Source of the DNA: Aureisphaera sp963669405
Lineage (GTDB): Bacteria; Bacteroidota; Bacteroidia; Flavobacteriales; Flavobacteriaceae
Direction of reading: 5' to 3'
Length of the DNA stretch: 64,000 nt
NCBI GenBank assembly: GCA_963669405.2
Contig: CAXXHF010000002.1
Coordinates: 2,542,001 to 2,606,000, forward strand
Made by a program: the position numbers and the translations under genes. The stretch's first letter is position 1; every line of letters starts with the position of its first letter. The notes beneath the pieces are model-generated. The model searched no databases. It saw only the letters and a program-made list of their open reading frames with translations, and was not told where the DNA came from. Of this stretch, positions 35,535 to 43,460 are shown piece by piece.

Positions 35535-35696
35535 ATGCGATCATTGTTTAAGAAGATCAACATGCTTTTTTCTTCCAAATTAAATATAGAAGACCATAAA
35601 ACCCTCCACGAAATGAAAAAGGAGGAGGAGATGTTAAACAGCAAATTGAATACGCTTGAGGAGATGGAAGAAAAAATAAAAGATGCCAAAAAATAA
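35535..35696 (+). CDS. Possible 53-residue coiled-coil protein
   Basis: ATG at 35535 opens a frame of MRSLFKKINMLFSSKLNIED and then a highly charged helix rich in Glu and Lys with leucine/methionine spacing (EEEMLNSKLNTLEEMEEKIKDAKK). Codon use resembles the neighbours and the opposite strand offers nothing better. No recognised family. It could be a real small protein or the tail of a decayed gene. Confidence 0.35.
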   Translation: MRSLFKKINMLFSSKLNIEDHKTLHEMKKEEEMLNSKLNTLEEMEEKIKDAKK

Positions 35697-35760
35697 TGCC
35701 AGGTATCCAATGGGGGAGATTGGAGCTTGGTTTGATAAAAATAAAGTTGAGGTTAATGGT

Positions 35761-35812
35761 TGGGGTGGAATAATTTAAGGGATTGAACCCTATTTGCACC
35801 CCACCATTTTTT
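35761..35812 (+). terminator. Compound hairpin, possible terminator
   Basis: Outer stem TGGGGTG (35761-35767) with CACCCCA (35797-35803), inner stem AGGG (35778-35781) with CCCT (35788-35791), then CCA and six T residues. It follows the small coiled-coil frame by 65 bp. Confidence 0.4.
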
Positions 35813-35859
35813 AATCATTAGCCATGATATAGACAAACTTGCGGTATTAGCTGAGCAGG

Positions 35860-35937
35860 TTTTTATAAACTTTATTTATGCACAATGTGGAACGGGTCTG
35901 GTATGGATCAGAATGTAATTAGTGCAGCGATGGACAA
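35860..35937 (+). pseudogene. Possible decayed start of a paralogue of the HYR gene
   Basis: One frame gives IYAQCGTG and, after a one-base shift, DQNVISAAMDN and a stop. The intact HYR gene has IYGQCGPGQNIDQSLFNAALT at the same spacing. Shared DNA includes TTTATTTATG, ACAATG, GATCA and GCAGC, with a one-nucleotide deletion between the G-rich and GATCA parts. No signal peptide survives upstream. Weak but specific. Confidence 0.4.
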
Positions 35938-35989
35938 TTGAACAAACGACTAGTAAAAGAGTAAACTGAGGAGATATTCTTTTGTGAGG

Positions 35990-36022
35990 CCCTCTGGAGT
36001 ATAATACGAAGGAGGGTTTTTT
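35990..36022 (+). terminator. Terminator-like hairpin
   Basis: CCCTC (35990-35994) and GAGGG (36012-36016) with a 17-nt loop followed by six T residues. It follows the decayed segment and resembles the HYR terminator in sequence (CTCTGGAG and GGAGGGTTTT in both). Confidence 0.5.
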
Positions 36023-36085
36023 ATACTCGATTGTAAAAGCCATACTCGAACTCAAATTTTCTGTATCTTTCTGAAAAACTTCGGG

Positions 36086-36700
36086 ATGCGTAAGATTCTT
36101 TTTGGTGTCGTTCTTACATTGATGTTGGTTTTTGGCCTTCGGTATTGTGAATACCAAAAGGACAATGCAGATCAGCTTATTCAGCACAGTGCTCTCATAG
36201 AAAAGCAACTTAAAAATGTAGGGAAGTTAGTGGTGACCGAGGGTTCCTATTCTGAGGTTTTTAGCTATGAAGACTCCAAGAAATTTTATTTTGACATGTT
36301 GTCGTCAACCAAAAAAGCGTTGGTTATTGTAAATGCAGATGCGACTATTTCCTATGATCTTAGCTTAATTGAAACAAAAATATCCGCAGACACTAAAACA
36401 GTTACCATAACACATATTCCAGAACCCGAATTAAAAATATATCCGCAGATAGAATATTACGATATAGATCAGGGATATTTCAATAAGTTCAGTGCAGGAG
36501 ATCATAATAAAATAAAAGTAAGAGTAGAAGATTCCCTTCGGAAGAAAATAGATGCCTCTAACCTTTCTGCCAATGCCCAAAATCGTTTGATTTCAGAATT
36601 ACAGAAAATATACATTCTAACCAATTCCATGGGATGGACTTTGGAATACAAAGGCCAAGCACTGATGTCTGAAGAGTCAATTAATGAGCTAAAGCTCTAG
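36086..36700 (+). CDS. DUF4230 domain-containing membrane-anchored protein
   Basis: A 204-residue protein with an N-terminal membrane anchor or signal (KILFGVVLTLMLVFGLRYCEY) followed by the DUF4230 region: LIQHSALIEKQLKNVGKLVVTEGSYSEVF, KKALVIVNADATISYDLSLIE, VTITHIPEPELKIYPQIEYYDIDQGYFNKFS and a C-terminal helix. Function of the family is unknown. It converges with and slightly overlaps the rhodanese gene (stop 36689 versus 36700). Confidence 0.88.
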   Translation: MRKILFGVVLTLMLVFGLRYCEYQKDNADQLIQHSALIEKQLKNVGKLVVTEGSYSEVFSYEDSKKFYFDMLSSTKKALVIVNADATISYDLSLIETKISADTKTVTITHIPEPELKIYPQIEYYDIDQGYFNKFSAGDHNKIKVRVEDSLRKKIDASNLSANAQNRLISELQKIYILTNSMGWTLEYKGQALMSEESINELKL

Positions 36701-36997
36701 TTTTTTACTTAAAGAAAACCATCCTCCACCGTTCATGGCTTCTATGCCATTAGATCGTAAAATGGAAGCAGCACTTCCGCTTCGTACACCACTGGCACAA
36801 CACGTAATCACAGGTTTGTCCCATTTCTTTATTTCGGTCATTCGCACAGAGACTTGTTGCAAAGGAATGTTCTTGGAGCCAGGAATAGCTCCTCCGTTGT
36901 ATTCCCCTTTGGTTCTTACATCCAGTACAATGGCTCCACGACTCTGAAAGTCAGCAATTTTCTTTTTTTTGTTTCCGAATAGATCAAATAATCCCAT
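36689..36997 (-). CDS. Rhodanese-like domain protein
   Basis: A 102-residue single rhodanese domain: MGLFDLFGNKKKKIADF, AIVLDVRTKGEYNGGAIPGSKNIPLQQV, then the active-site loop VITCCASGVRSGSAASIL (catalytic Cys about residue 74) and NGIEAMNGGGWFSL. The ATG at 36995-36997 is chosen because the family begins there; the frame extends to 37054 but overlaps the hydroxylase end. Sulfurtransferase or phosphatase-like role; physiological partner unknown. Follows the aromatic hydroxylase with 19 bp between. Confidence 0.9.
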   Translation of the reverse strand: MGLFDLFGNKKKKIADFQSRGAIVLDVRTKGEYNGGAIPGSKNIPLQQVSVRMTEIKKWDKPVITCCASGVRSGSAASILRSNGIEAMNGGGWFSLSKKLEL

Positions 36998-37016
36998 AGC
37001 TATTTTTGAAAATGAT

Positions 37017-38762
37017 TTATTGAATAGTTTCTTTTTGCAATAATTCCAATCCACCTTTGATTAAATGCGCAATTTCTGGACGACTGTTTGCCAGCGTAAT
37101 CAAGTGCTCTAAAATTGGAGGGTTTGTGGTTAGTTCAAATATTTCAAGAGGTAAGAGCCAATCTGAAGGAAAATGAACCTTCGCAGTTTCAAAAATACCT
37201 AAAAGTGTATCTTGATTTTCATTTTCAGATTCCCGAATATCTCTTACTTTTCCGTAAAGGTTGTTTAATTGTTGGTCTTTTTCTGAAAGTTGGGTCCGCA
37301 CTGTTTCTGTTTCACTCATTTGGTGCGTAGCCAGATTAAAACTAAGATAATCGGCTGCTCCTGCAAAAGCAGAAACAATATCGGTTCCTACCGCCATATC
37401 AAAATCCCCATCTTCTGGGGAAAATAGGATTTCGTCCTTATACTTTACAGTACAATCCGTGAATTGAATGAGCATGAGTTCTCCGCCTAGATTTCGCATA
37501 CCCGTTACGTTCATTCCTGCTACGGTAATACCGCTTTCAAACTCAAACGAAATGGGTTTTCCATCATAGAAATTATAAGCTTGGAGGTCTCTTGGCCCCA
37601 TGTTTTCAATAGCTAGATTAATACCTTTTAGCTTTCCTAAGGGAGAGCGGAAGCCATTTTTATGACGACTTACCCCATGACCAATCACCTCTTTTTCTCG
37701 ATATGCCAAGGCAGTTTCACCTTCAGTTTCAAAGTAGACCACTTCATTGTCTTCGTTTTGAATCATTCGGGTAAATATCCCAGAAACTTGAAGCCCAGTA
37801 CTTATTTCTATAGTTCCCAATTGTTTGGAGCCTATTAATTTTTTGAGACCACGCCAGCCTCCTTTTCGTACTGCCATGGTGTTGGCAAATTCTTCCAAAA
37901 CTTCCTGTAGATAGGCAAAATCTGGCGTTACATAGAGTTGAGGTTGTGGCTTGGTAATATCAAAATCTTGGTAAGCCGCATCTATGGAATAAGGAATTTT
38001 GCGTACTTCCTCTTTCATACACCATTCGCTTTCCCCGATAGAAGAAAGTAATCCAGCACCATAAATCTTAGGTTCCTCAACTGTTCCTACCATACCATAC
38101 TCTACCGTCCACCAATGTAGGTTTCTTATCAATGAGATTTCTGAAGGAGTCACTTCCTTGTTTTGAAGAACTTCTACTTTTTGTTCGGCAGCATCAATCT
38201 GTGTCTGTGGAGTTCCTTCAGCTTCCTTTAAAATGGATAGTTCCCGTACGGCTTCGTACATTTCGGTATCATGGGCACTGGTTATGGCTTTGGCGCCCAC
38301 TTCTCCAAAACGACGCAAGTATTCTGCATAGTCGGGACTTGCAATAATAGGAGCGTGACCTGCACCTTCGTGTATAATATCTGGAGCAGGAGTATATTCT
38401 ATGTTTTCCAGCTGACGGATATCACTGGCAATGACCAACACCTTATATGCTTGAAATTCCATAAACGCATTAGGAGGTATAAAACCATCTACCGCTACAG
38501 CAGCCCAACCAATTTCTTTCAGAATACGGTTCATTCCATACATGGAAGGAATGGAGTCTATGGAAATTCCAGTTTTGTTCAATCCATCTACATAACTTTC
38601 ATGTGCCACTTTACTTAGGTAATCCACATTTTTTCGCATTACATAGCGCCATACCGCTTGATTTATGGGCGTGTACTGCTCATAGTTTTGCGGCTTGATG
38701 TATTGCTTTAGGTGCGGTGGCAACCTGTCAATAAGCTCGTTGGTTTCAATCTCCTGTTTCAT
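37017..38762 (-). CDS. Aromatic amino acid hydroxylase (phenylalanine 4-monooxygenase-like), long form
   Basis: Pterin-dependent iron hydroxylase, expected to turn phenylalanine into tyrosine. Of 581 residues the first 320 hold the catalytic domain: WRYVMRKNVDYLSKVAHESYVDGL, PDIIHEGAGHAPIIASPDYAEYLRRFGEVG (the His-x4-His iron pair about residues 130-135) and LHWWTVEYGMVG with the third ligand Glu. The remaining 260 residues (KGGWRGLKKLIGSKQLGTIEI onward) have no counterpart in the 260-300 residue proteobacterial enzymes. ATG 38760-38762 is the start. Divergent from the TetR/paa region by 73 bp. No pterin dehydratase gene is nearby. Confidence 0.9.
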   Translation of the reverse strand: MKQEIETNELIDRLPPHLKQYIKPQNYEQYTPINQAVWRYVMRKNVDYLSKVAHESYVDGLNKTGISIDSIPSMYGMNRILKEIGWAAVAVDGFIPPNAFMEFQAYKVLVIASDIRQLENIEYTPAPDIIHEGAGHAPIIASPDYAEYLRRFGEVGAKAITSAHDTEMYEAVRELSILKEAEGTPQTQIDAAEQKVEVLQNKEVTPSEISLIRNLHWWTVEYGMVGTVEEPKIYGAGLLSSIGESEWCMKEEVRKIPYSIDAAYQDFDITKPQPQLYVTPDFAYLQEVLEEFANTMAVRKGGWRGLKKLIGSKQLGTIEISTGLQVSGIFTRMIQNEDNEVVYFETEGETALAYREKEVIGHGVSRHKNGFRSPLGKLKGINLAIENMGPRDLQAYNFYDGKPISFEFESGITVAGMNVTGMRNLGGELMLIQFTDCTVKYKDEILFSPEDGDFDMAVGTDIVSAFAGAADYLSFNLATHQMSETETVRTQLSEKDQQLNNLYGKVRDIRESENENQDTLLGIFETAKVHFPSDWLLPLEIFELTTNPPILEHLITLANSRPEIAHLIKGGLELLQKETIQ

Positions 38763-38835
38763 AGACAATCAAAAGTAAAACAGTACAATCTTCTATCCAA
38801 AATCTGAACGTCCTTATTTTTGTAACTTGCATCCA

Positions 38836-39405
38836 ATGAAAGGAACCAAACGTAAAGAAGAAATCATTAGCGTCGCCTCCCGCTTATTCGAAGAAAAAGG
38901 GTTTACGGCGGTTTCAGTTCGGGATATTGCCCAGGAAATGGGCATTAAGGCGGCTAGTTTGTATAATCATATCAGCAGTAAGCAAGAGATCCTTTCTTCT
39001 TTAATACTGAAATTGGCCAAGGATTTCACCAAGGGCATGGAAACTGTTCAAGCAGCTGAATCTTCTCCTTTAGAAAAGGTTAAAGCCCTCATTGAATTAC
39101 ACATTGATATTACCGTGAATCATTCAGAAGCCCTTGCTGCATTGAACAATGACTGGATGCATTTGCAAGGTCAGGACTTGATAGATTTTGTACAGATGCG
39201 GGAAGATTATGAAGAAAATTTCAGAAACATCATTAAAAGTGGTATTGATTTGGGACAAATACAACCGCGGCACCCAGAAGTGATACTGTTTTCCATTCTC
39301 TCTACCCTAAGAACGCTCTATTTGTGGTATCAAAAACGCGGGAAATTAGATGTAAATGTCCTGAAAAAGGATATGGTATGTGTTTTGATTGAAGGTATTG
39401 TATGA
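38836..39405 (+). CDS. TetR/AcrR-family regulator, likely of the paa operon
   Basis: A 189-residue TetR protein: N-terminal HTH (EEIISVASRLFEEKGFTAVSVRDIAQEMGIKAASLYNHISSKQEILSSLI, residues 6-55) and an all-helical ligand domain. Start ATG 38836 follows a TATTTTTG -7 element (38815-38822). It precedes the paa genes on the same strand, and a perfect 7-4-7 inverted repeat typical of TetR operators overlaps the paa promoter, so it is the natural repressor, presumably relieved by phenylacetyl-CoA or a related CoA ester (inference from PaaR in other bacteria). Confidence 0.92.
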   Translation: MKGTKRKEEIISVASRLFEEKGFTAVSVRDIAQEMGIKAASLYNHISSKQEILSSLILKLAKDFTKGMETVQAAESSPLEKVKALIELHIDITVNHSEALAALNNDWMHLQGQDLIDFVQMREDYEENFRNIIKSGIDLGQIQPRHPEVILFSILSTLRTLYLWYQKRGKLDVNVLKKDMVCVLIEGIV

Positions 39406-39689
39406 TTTTTGCCTTTTGCATTCTGATCTCATTGATACAGTTGTTTCTCTATTATTTAAACCATTATTTTAAGTGGAAATACGGCATTTTTCTAACAGTT
39501 TTTGTTTTAATTGTTGGGTATATTTTTGTTTTTCCAGAGTGGTTTTATCCAAAGTATGAAGAAGGGGATATGAAATGTGGTCTCCCCATTTTAGGGGCTA
39601 TTTTGGGCACTTGGATTTTTGGGTTTACCAGTCTAATAGGGACGCATGTTTTTTATAGGGTCAATTTGAAAAAATCTTGGAAAAAATAA
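39402..39689 (+). CDS. Small membrane protein, three predicted helices
   Basis: A 95-residue hydrophobic protein (IFAFCILISLIQLFLYYL, GIFLTVFVLIVGYIFVF, LPILGAILGTWIFGFTSLIGTHVFY) with a lysine-rich end. Its ATG overlaps the TetR stop by 4 nt (ATGA-type), so it is translated from the tetR message. No family recognised. Confidence 0.75.
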   Translation: MIFAFCILISLIQLFLYYLNHYFKWKYGIFLTVFVLIVGYIFVFPEWFYPKYEEGDMKCGLPILGAILGTWIFGFTSLIGTHVFYRVNLKKSWKK

Positions 39690-39693
39690 GCCA

Positions 39694-39725
39694 TTTGCAA
39701 ATCTAACTAACAATCGTTAGTTTTG
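39694..39725 (+). promoter_or_regulatory. Promoter of the paa operon
   Basis: TTTG (-33) at 39694-39697, 20-nt spacer, TAGTTTTG (-7) at 39718-39725: an exact match to the Bacteroidota consensus. Predicted start site about 39732, giving a leader of about 14 nt before the GTG at 39746. The -7 element overlaps the inverted repeat at 39705-39722. Confidence 0.8.
39705..39722. promoter_or_regulatory. Perfect inverted repeat, candidate TetR operator
   Basis: AACTAAC (39705-39711), four-base spacer AATC, GTTAGTT (39716-39722). The core CTAAC...GTTAG resembles classic TetR-family operators. It fills the spacer and half of the -7 element, so a bound dimer would block RNA polymerase. Search by eye found no copy upstream of the tetR gene itself. 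Confidence 0.72.
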
Positions 39726-39745
39726 TGTTCCTGAAATCAGAAACA

Positions 39746-40819
39746 GTGGCTACATTTCATAAACTACCTATTAAAGATATCTATAAAGAAACAAGTGATT
39801 GCAGTGTGGTCACCTTCGATATCCCTTCATCCTTAGAAACCGAATTTGCTTTTCGCCAAGGACAGCATTTAACACTTAAAGCAGATATAAATGGCGAAGA
39901 TATCCGTCGTTCTTACAGTCTTTGTTCAAGCCCCTTAGAAGGAGTGTGGAAAGTTGCAGTAAAGCAGATTCCTGGAGGTAAATTTTCTACCTACGTAAAT
40001 GAGGAACTAAAAGCAGGAGATGTTTTAGAAGTAATGCCTCCTAGCGGAACTTTTGGGGTCGATTGTAAACCTGAAGCGACTAAGAACTACTTGTTTTTTG
40101 CTGCAGGAAGTGGAATTACTCCTATATTATCTATGATTAAAGCACATCTAGCCGTAGAGCCTCATGCTACTTGCAAGCTGTTTTATGTGAATAGAACCTC
40201 AAAATCCATTATCTTTAAGGAAGAATTAGAACAGCTTCGAAATCAATACTTTGGGAAGTTGGAGATCTATTATTTTCTTACAAAAGAATTACGTGATATC
40301 GACTTATTCAACGGGCGTTTTGATGATGAAAAGATGAAGGTTCTTGTGGGGACTTTTATAGATATACCCGATACAAGTGAAGTGTTCTTATGCGGACCAG
40401 AAGAAATGGTAAATTATGTTGGGGATTATCTGGTGAAGGCAGGATTACCTAAAGAGTTGGTACATTTTGAATTATTTGTAACCGGACTTTCAGAAGAAGA
40501 TAAAAAACGTGCTGAACGATTAGCACAACAAAATGTAGAAGGAGTAGAGGTCACTATTGTGGATGGAGGAAAAGAATTTCACTTCACCATGACCGATGAA
40601 TATGATAACATTCTTGATGCTGCACTAGGAGCTGGTGCAGATCTTCCATTTGCCTGTAAAGGTGGTGTTTGCAGTACCTGTAAGTGTAAAGTATTGAATG
40701 GGAATGTGGAGATGAAAATAAATTATGCCTTAGAAGAAGATGAAGTGGCCCAAGATTTTATATTGAGCTGCCAAGCTGTACCTACTTCCGAAAAGGTAAA
40801 AGTAGATTTTGATGTATAA
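39746..40819 (+). CDS. paaE: Phenylacetyl-CoA epoxidase reductase subunit PaaE
   Basis: NADPH oxidoreductase feeding electrons to the PaaABC(D) epoxidase. The 357 residues contain the FAD/NAD reductase part (RRSYSLCSSPLEG, FAAGSGITPILSMI) and a C-terminal plant-type 2Fe-2S ferredoxin domain (CKGGVCSTCKCKVLNG and ILSCQ). I choose the GTG at 39746 (MATFHKLPIKDI); an earlier in-frame GTG at 39725 lies within the promoter, upstream of the predicted transcription start. Here paaE is the first gene, whereas in E. coli it is last of paaABCDE. Confidence 0.96.
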   Translation: MATFHKLPIKDIYKETSDCSVVTFDIPSSLETEFAFRQGQHLTLKADINGEDIRRSYSLCSSPLEGVWKVAVKQIPGGKFSTYVNEELKAGDVLEVMPPSGTFGVDCKPEATKNYLFFAAGSGITPILSMIKAHLAVEPHATCKLFYVNRTSKSIIFKEELEQLRNQYFGKLEIYYFLTKELRDIDLFNGRFDDEKMKVLVGTFIDIPDTSEVFLCGPEEMVNYVGDYLVKAGLPKELVHFELFVTGLSEEDKKRAERLAQQNVEGVEVTIVDGGKEFHFTMTDEYDNILDAALGAGADLPFACKGGVCSTCKCKVLNGNVEMKINYALEEDEVAQDFILSCQAVPTSEKVKVDFDV

Positions 40820-40869
40820 TACCGTGTTATAGCCTAGTGTTTATAGCAAACCACCCAAAGCATAACTAT

Positions 40870-41826
40870 ATGAGTGAAAAAGAAATAAAAAATCTGGAAG
40901 CTATTTTTGAAGCACGCATTGCTCGTGATGAAAAGATAGAACCTAAAGATTGGATGCCAGAGAAGTACCGGAAAACACATATTCGGCAGATTTCCCAACA
41001 TGCTCATTCCGAAATTATAGGAATGTTGCCAGAAGGAAATTGGATCACCAGGGCACCATCCCTTAGGAGAAAAGCAGCGTTATTGGCTAAAATTCAAGAT
41101 GAAGCTGGACACGGGTTATACCTTTATTCTGCTTGTGAAACCTTAGGAGTTTCAAGGGACGAATTGTATGAACAGTTGCATACTGGAAAAGCAAAATATT
41201 CATCCATCTTTAACTATCCTACGGTTACTTGGGCAGATATGGGTGCAATTGGTTGGCTAGTAGACGGAGCTGCAATTATAAATCAGGTTCCACTTTGCAA
41301 TACTTCCTTTGGCCCATATGCACGCGCTATGGTTAGGGTTTGTAAAGAAGAAAGTTTTCATCAGCGTCAAGGCTATGAGATTATGCTAACCCTGTGCAAT
41401 GGTACCCCGGAGCAAAAAGAAATGGCACAAGATGCACTGAACCGTTGGTGGTGGCCAAGTTTGATGATGTTGGGGCCTATTGACTCAGAGTCTGTACATA
41501 CCGAGCAATCCATGAAATGGAAGCTGAAGCGTAAGAGCAATGACGAACTACGCCAGCAGTTTATAGACCAAACGGTACCGCAAGCAGATATACTAGGATT
41601 AACCATCCCAGATCCAGACCTTAAATGGAATGAAGAAACTGGGCATTATGATTTTGGTGAAATTGATTGGGATGAGTTCTGGCAAGTAGTAAAGGGACAC
41701 GGTCCTTGTAACAAGGAACGTATGAATGCTCGAGTAAGTGCATGGGAAAATGGTGCTTGGGTTAGAGATGCAGCCATGACATATGCTGAAAAACAAGAAA
41801 AGAAGAAAATCTCCAAAGCGAGTTAA
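40870..41826 (+). CDS. paaA: Phenylacetyl-CoA epoxidase catalytic subunit PaaA
   Basis: Diiron oxygenase subunit that epoxidises the ring of phenylacetyl-CoA. 318 residues from ATG 40870 (MSEKEIKNLEAIFEARIARDEKIEP). Ligand segments: QISQHAHSEIIGMLPEGNW, KIQDEAGHGLYLYSACETLG (Glu-x2-His) and VCKEESFHQRQGYEIM (Glu-x2-His), plus WWWPSLMMLGPIDSES typical of PaaA. Follows paaE by 50 bp; PaaB, C and D follow at 10, 1 and 16 bp. Confidence 0.97.
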   Translation: MSEKEIKNLEAIFEARIARDEKIEPKDWMPEKYRKTHIRQISQHAHSEIIGMLPEGNWITRAPSLRRKAALLAKIQDEAGHGLYLYSACETLGVSRDELYEQLHTGKAKYSSIFNYPTVTWADMGAIGWLVDGAAIINQVPLCNTSFGPYARAMVRVCKEESFHQRQGYEIMLTLCNGTPEQKEMAQDALNRWWWPSLMMLGPIDSESVHTEQSMKWKLKRKSNDELRQQFIDQTVPQADILGLTIPDPDLKWNEETGHYDFGEIDWDEFWQVVKGHGPCNKERMNARVSAWENGAWVRDAAMTYAEKQEKKKISKAS

Positions 41827-41836
41827 AAAGATAATT

Positions 41837-42121
41837 ATGAAGAAAAATTGGCCTTTATGGGAAGTGTTCGTTCGTAGTAAAAATGGATTAGAACATCGTC
41901 ACTTTGGGAGCTTGCATGCTGCCGATGCTGAAATGGCATTGGAAAATGCACGTGATGTGTATACACGTCGTAATGAAGGAGTGAGTATTTGGGTAGTGGA
42001 GAGTAAATATATTACTGCTTCCAATCCAGAGAATAACGGAGAAATGTTTGAGCCTGCTCAGGATAAAGTTTACCGTCATCCAACTTTTTACAATCTCCCC
42101 GACGAGTTAAAACATATGTAA
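41837..42121 (+). CDS. paaB: Phenylacetyl-CoA epoxidase subunit PaaB
   Basis: Small 94-residue bridging subunit of the PaaABCE complex. MKKNWPLWEVFVRSKNGLEHRHFGSLHAADAEMALENARDVYTRRNEGVSIWVVES is diagnostic. Start ATG 41837 begins at this conserved N-terminus, 10 bp after paaA. One base separates its stop from paaC. Confidence 0.97.
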   Translation: MKKNWPLWEVFVRSKNGLEHRHFGSLHAADAEMALENARDVYTRRNEGVSIWVVESKYITASNPENNGEMFEPAQDKVYRHPTFYNLPDELKHM

Positions 42122-42122
42122 T

Positions 42123-42878
42123 ATGAAGGACGAAATGTTGTACAACTATATTTTAGGAATTGCAGACAACAGCTTGATTTTAGGACAGCGTTTTGGTGAA
42201 TTGTGTGGTCACGGCCCCAGTTTGGAAACCGATATTGCGGGGACTAATATTTCTCTAGATCTAATTGGACAGACGCGAAGCTATTATCAATATGCCGCTA
42301 AGGTTTCTAAAAAAGATATTACAGAAGACGATATTGCTTTTTTAAGACTGGAACGTGAATATCGAAACGTACTTTTGGTTGAGCAACCCAACACCCATTT
42401 TGGGTTTACCATTGCCCGTCAATACCTTTTCGATGTATATCATCTGTTGTTTTTAAATGAACTTCAGCATAGTAAGGATGAGACTTTGGCTGCCATTGCA
42501 AAAAAAGGAATTAAGGAAGTGAGTTATCACAAACGCTTTTCTGGTGATTGGATAAAACGTTTAGGTGATGGGACAGAAGAAAGCCATGAAAAAATGCAGG
42601 AGGCCATTAACGGTCTTTGGCGTTATACGGATGAACTTTTCGAGATGACAGAAGCAGATCATGAAATGGTTGCTTCTGGAATAGGAGTGGATCTTTCTCA
42701 ATTGAAAGAGACCTATTATGAGGAGTTAACCGAATTACTTACTGAAGCTACCTTGGAAATACCAGAACGCAAATATTTTAGCTACGGAGGCAAAAAAGGA
42801 GTGCATTCTGAACACATGGGATATTTGTTGAGTGATTTGCAATACATGCAACGCACCTACCCTAATATGCAATGGTAA
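42123..42878 (+). CDS. paaC: Phenylacetyl-CoA epoxidase structural subunit PaaC
   Basis: A 251-residue ferritin-fold partner of PaaA without a working diiron site. ILGIADNSLILGQRFGELCGHGPSLETDIAGTNISLDLIGQTRSYYQYAAKV, then LNELQHSKDETLAAIAKKGIKEVSYHKRFSGDWIKRLGDGTEESHEKMQ. Length matches E. coli PaaC (248). Starts right after paaB. Confidence 0.97.
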   Translation: MKDEMLYNYILGIADNSLILGQRFGELCGHGPSLETDIAGTNISLDLIGQTRSYYQYAAKVSKKDITEDDIAFLRLEREYRNVLLVEQPNTHFGFTIARQYLFDVYHLLFLNELQHSKDETLAAIAKKGIKEVSYHKRFSGDWIKRLGDGTEESHEKMQEAINGLWRYTDELFEMTEADHEMVASGIGVDLSQLKETYYEELTELLTEATLEIPERKYFSYGGKKGVHSEHMGYLLSDLQYMQRTYPNMQW

Positions 42879-42894
42879 GAAATTAAACACCCTT

Positions 42895-43398
42895 ATGACA
42901 ATCGATTTACTGCCAAATATAGATACTCAATTAATTGAGATTTTAGAGACGGTTTCCGATCCGGAAATACCGGTACTATCTGTATTGGATTTGGGTGTTA
43001 TTCGAGAAGCGATTGAAGAAAAGGGAGAGGTAAAGATAAAATTGACCCCTACTTATTCAGGTTGTCCTGCAATGGATGTCATTGGTGACGATCTTAAAAG
43101 TGCTTTTGCAAAAGTTGGGAAGAAAGCAACTGTAGAATTGGTGTTGTCCCCAGCTTGGACAACAGATTGGATGAGTGAAGCTGGAAAACGGAAGATGGAA
43201 GCATACGGCATAGCCGCCCCATTGGAAGAAACGGCAGATAAAGAGGCGTTATTGGGCAATAAAAAAATTGTGAAATGTACCAATTGTGGTAGTACCAATA
43301 CCCATTTGGTAAGTCAGTTTGGATCCACGGCATGCAAAGCACTATTTAAGTGTGATGATTGTCTGGAGCCCTTCGATTATTTTAAGTGCCTCAAATAA
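42895..43398 (+). CDS. paaD: PaaD, maturation factor of the epoxidase
   Basis: A 167-residue protein with an N-terminal DUF59/MIP18 domain (LIEILETVSDPEIPVLSVLDLGVIREA, SGCPAMDVI) and a C-terminal zinc-ribbon type segment with four cysteine pairs (CTNCG, CKALFKCDDC, YFKC). Thought to help assemble Fe sites of the complex. Start ATG 42895, 16 bp after paaC; an earlier in-frame ATG at 42832 lies inside paaC. Confidence 0.95.
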   Translation: MTIDLLPNIDTQLIEILETVSDPEIPVLSVLDLGVIREAIEEKGEVKIKLTPTYSGCPAMDVIGDDLKSAFAKVGKKATVELVLSPAWTTDWMSEAGKRKMEAYGIAAPLEETADKEALLGNKKIVKCTNCGSTNTHLVSQFGSTACKALFKCDDCLEPFDYFKCLK

Positions 43399-43460
43399 AA
43401 GAGAACAAAATACCCGTGTTATTTCATGAAACTGAAATGAGGCGGTATCAAATAAAAGGT

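Larger units (their letters stand above)
35424..36085. other. 660-bp region without a confident gene
   Basis: Between the HTH regulator and the DUF4230 gene. It contains a direct repeat TTGTCCGCC (35450s-35470s), one plausible 53-codon coiled-coil frame (35535-35696), a compound hairpin (35761-35812), a segment resembling the first codons of the HYR gene in broken frames (35860-35937) and a terminator-like hairpin (35990-36022). It reads as gene debris plus perhaps one small gene. Confidence 0.6.

Noticed and set aside
35435..35710. Minus-strand frame of 91 codons in the gap before the DUF4230 gene
   Set aside because: Poly-Ser/Phe stretches are the antisense of the Glu/Lys-rich plus-strand frame, and it resembles no protein.
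35796..35806. GCACCCCACCA looks like the 3' end of a tRNA or tmRNA with encoded CCA, paired with GGGGTG upstream
   Set aside because: The bases where a T-loop should be do not fit TTCRANY, the T-stem cannot form and there is no anticodon arm; it is better explained as a hairpin followed by a T run.
39725..39745. GTG at 39725 as paaE start
   Set aside because: It overlaps the -7 promoter element and lies upstream of the predicted transcription start; the GTG at 39746 begins at the conserved N-terminus.
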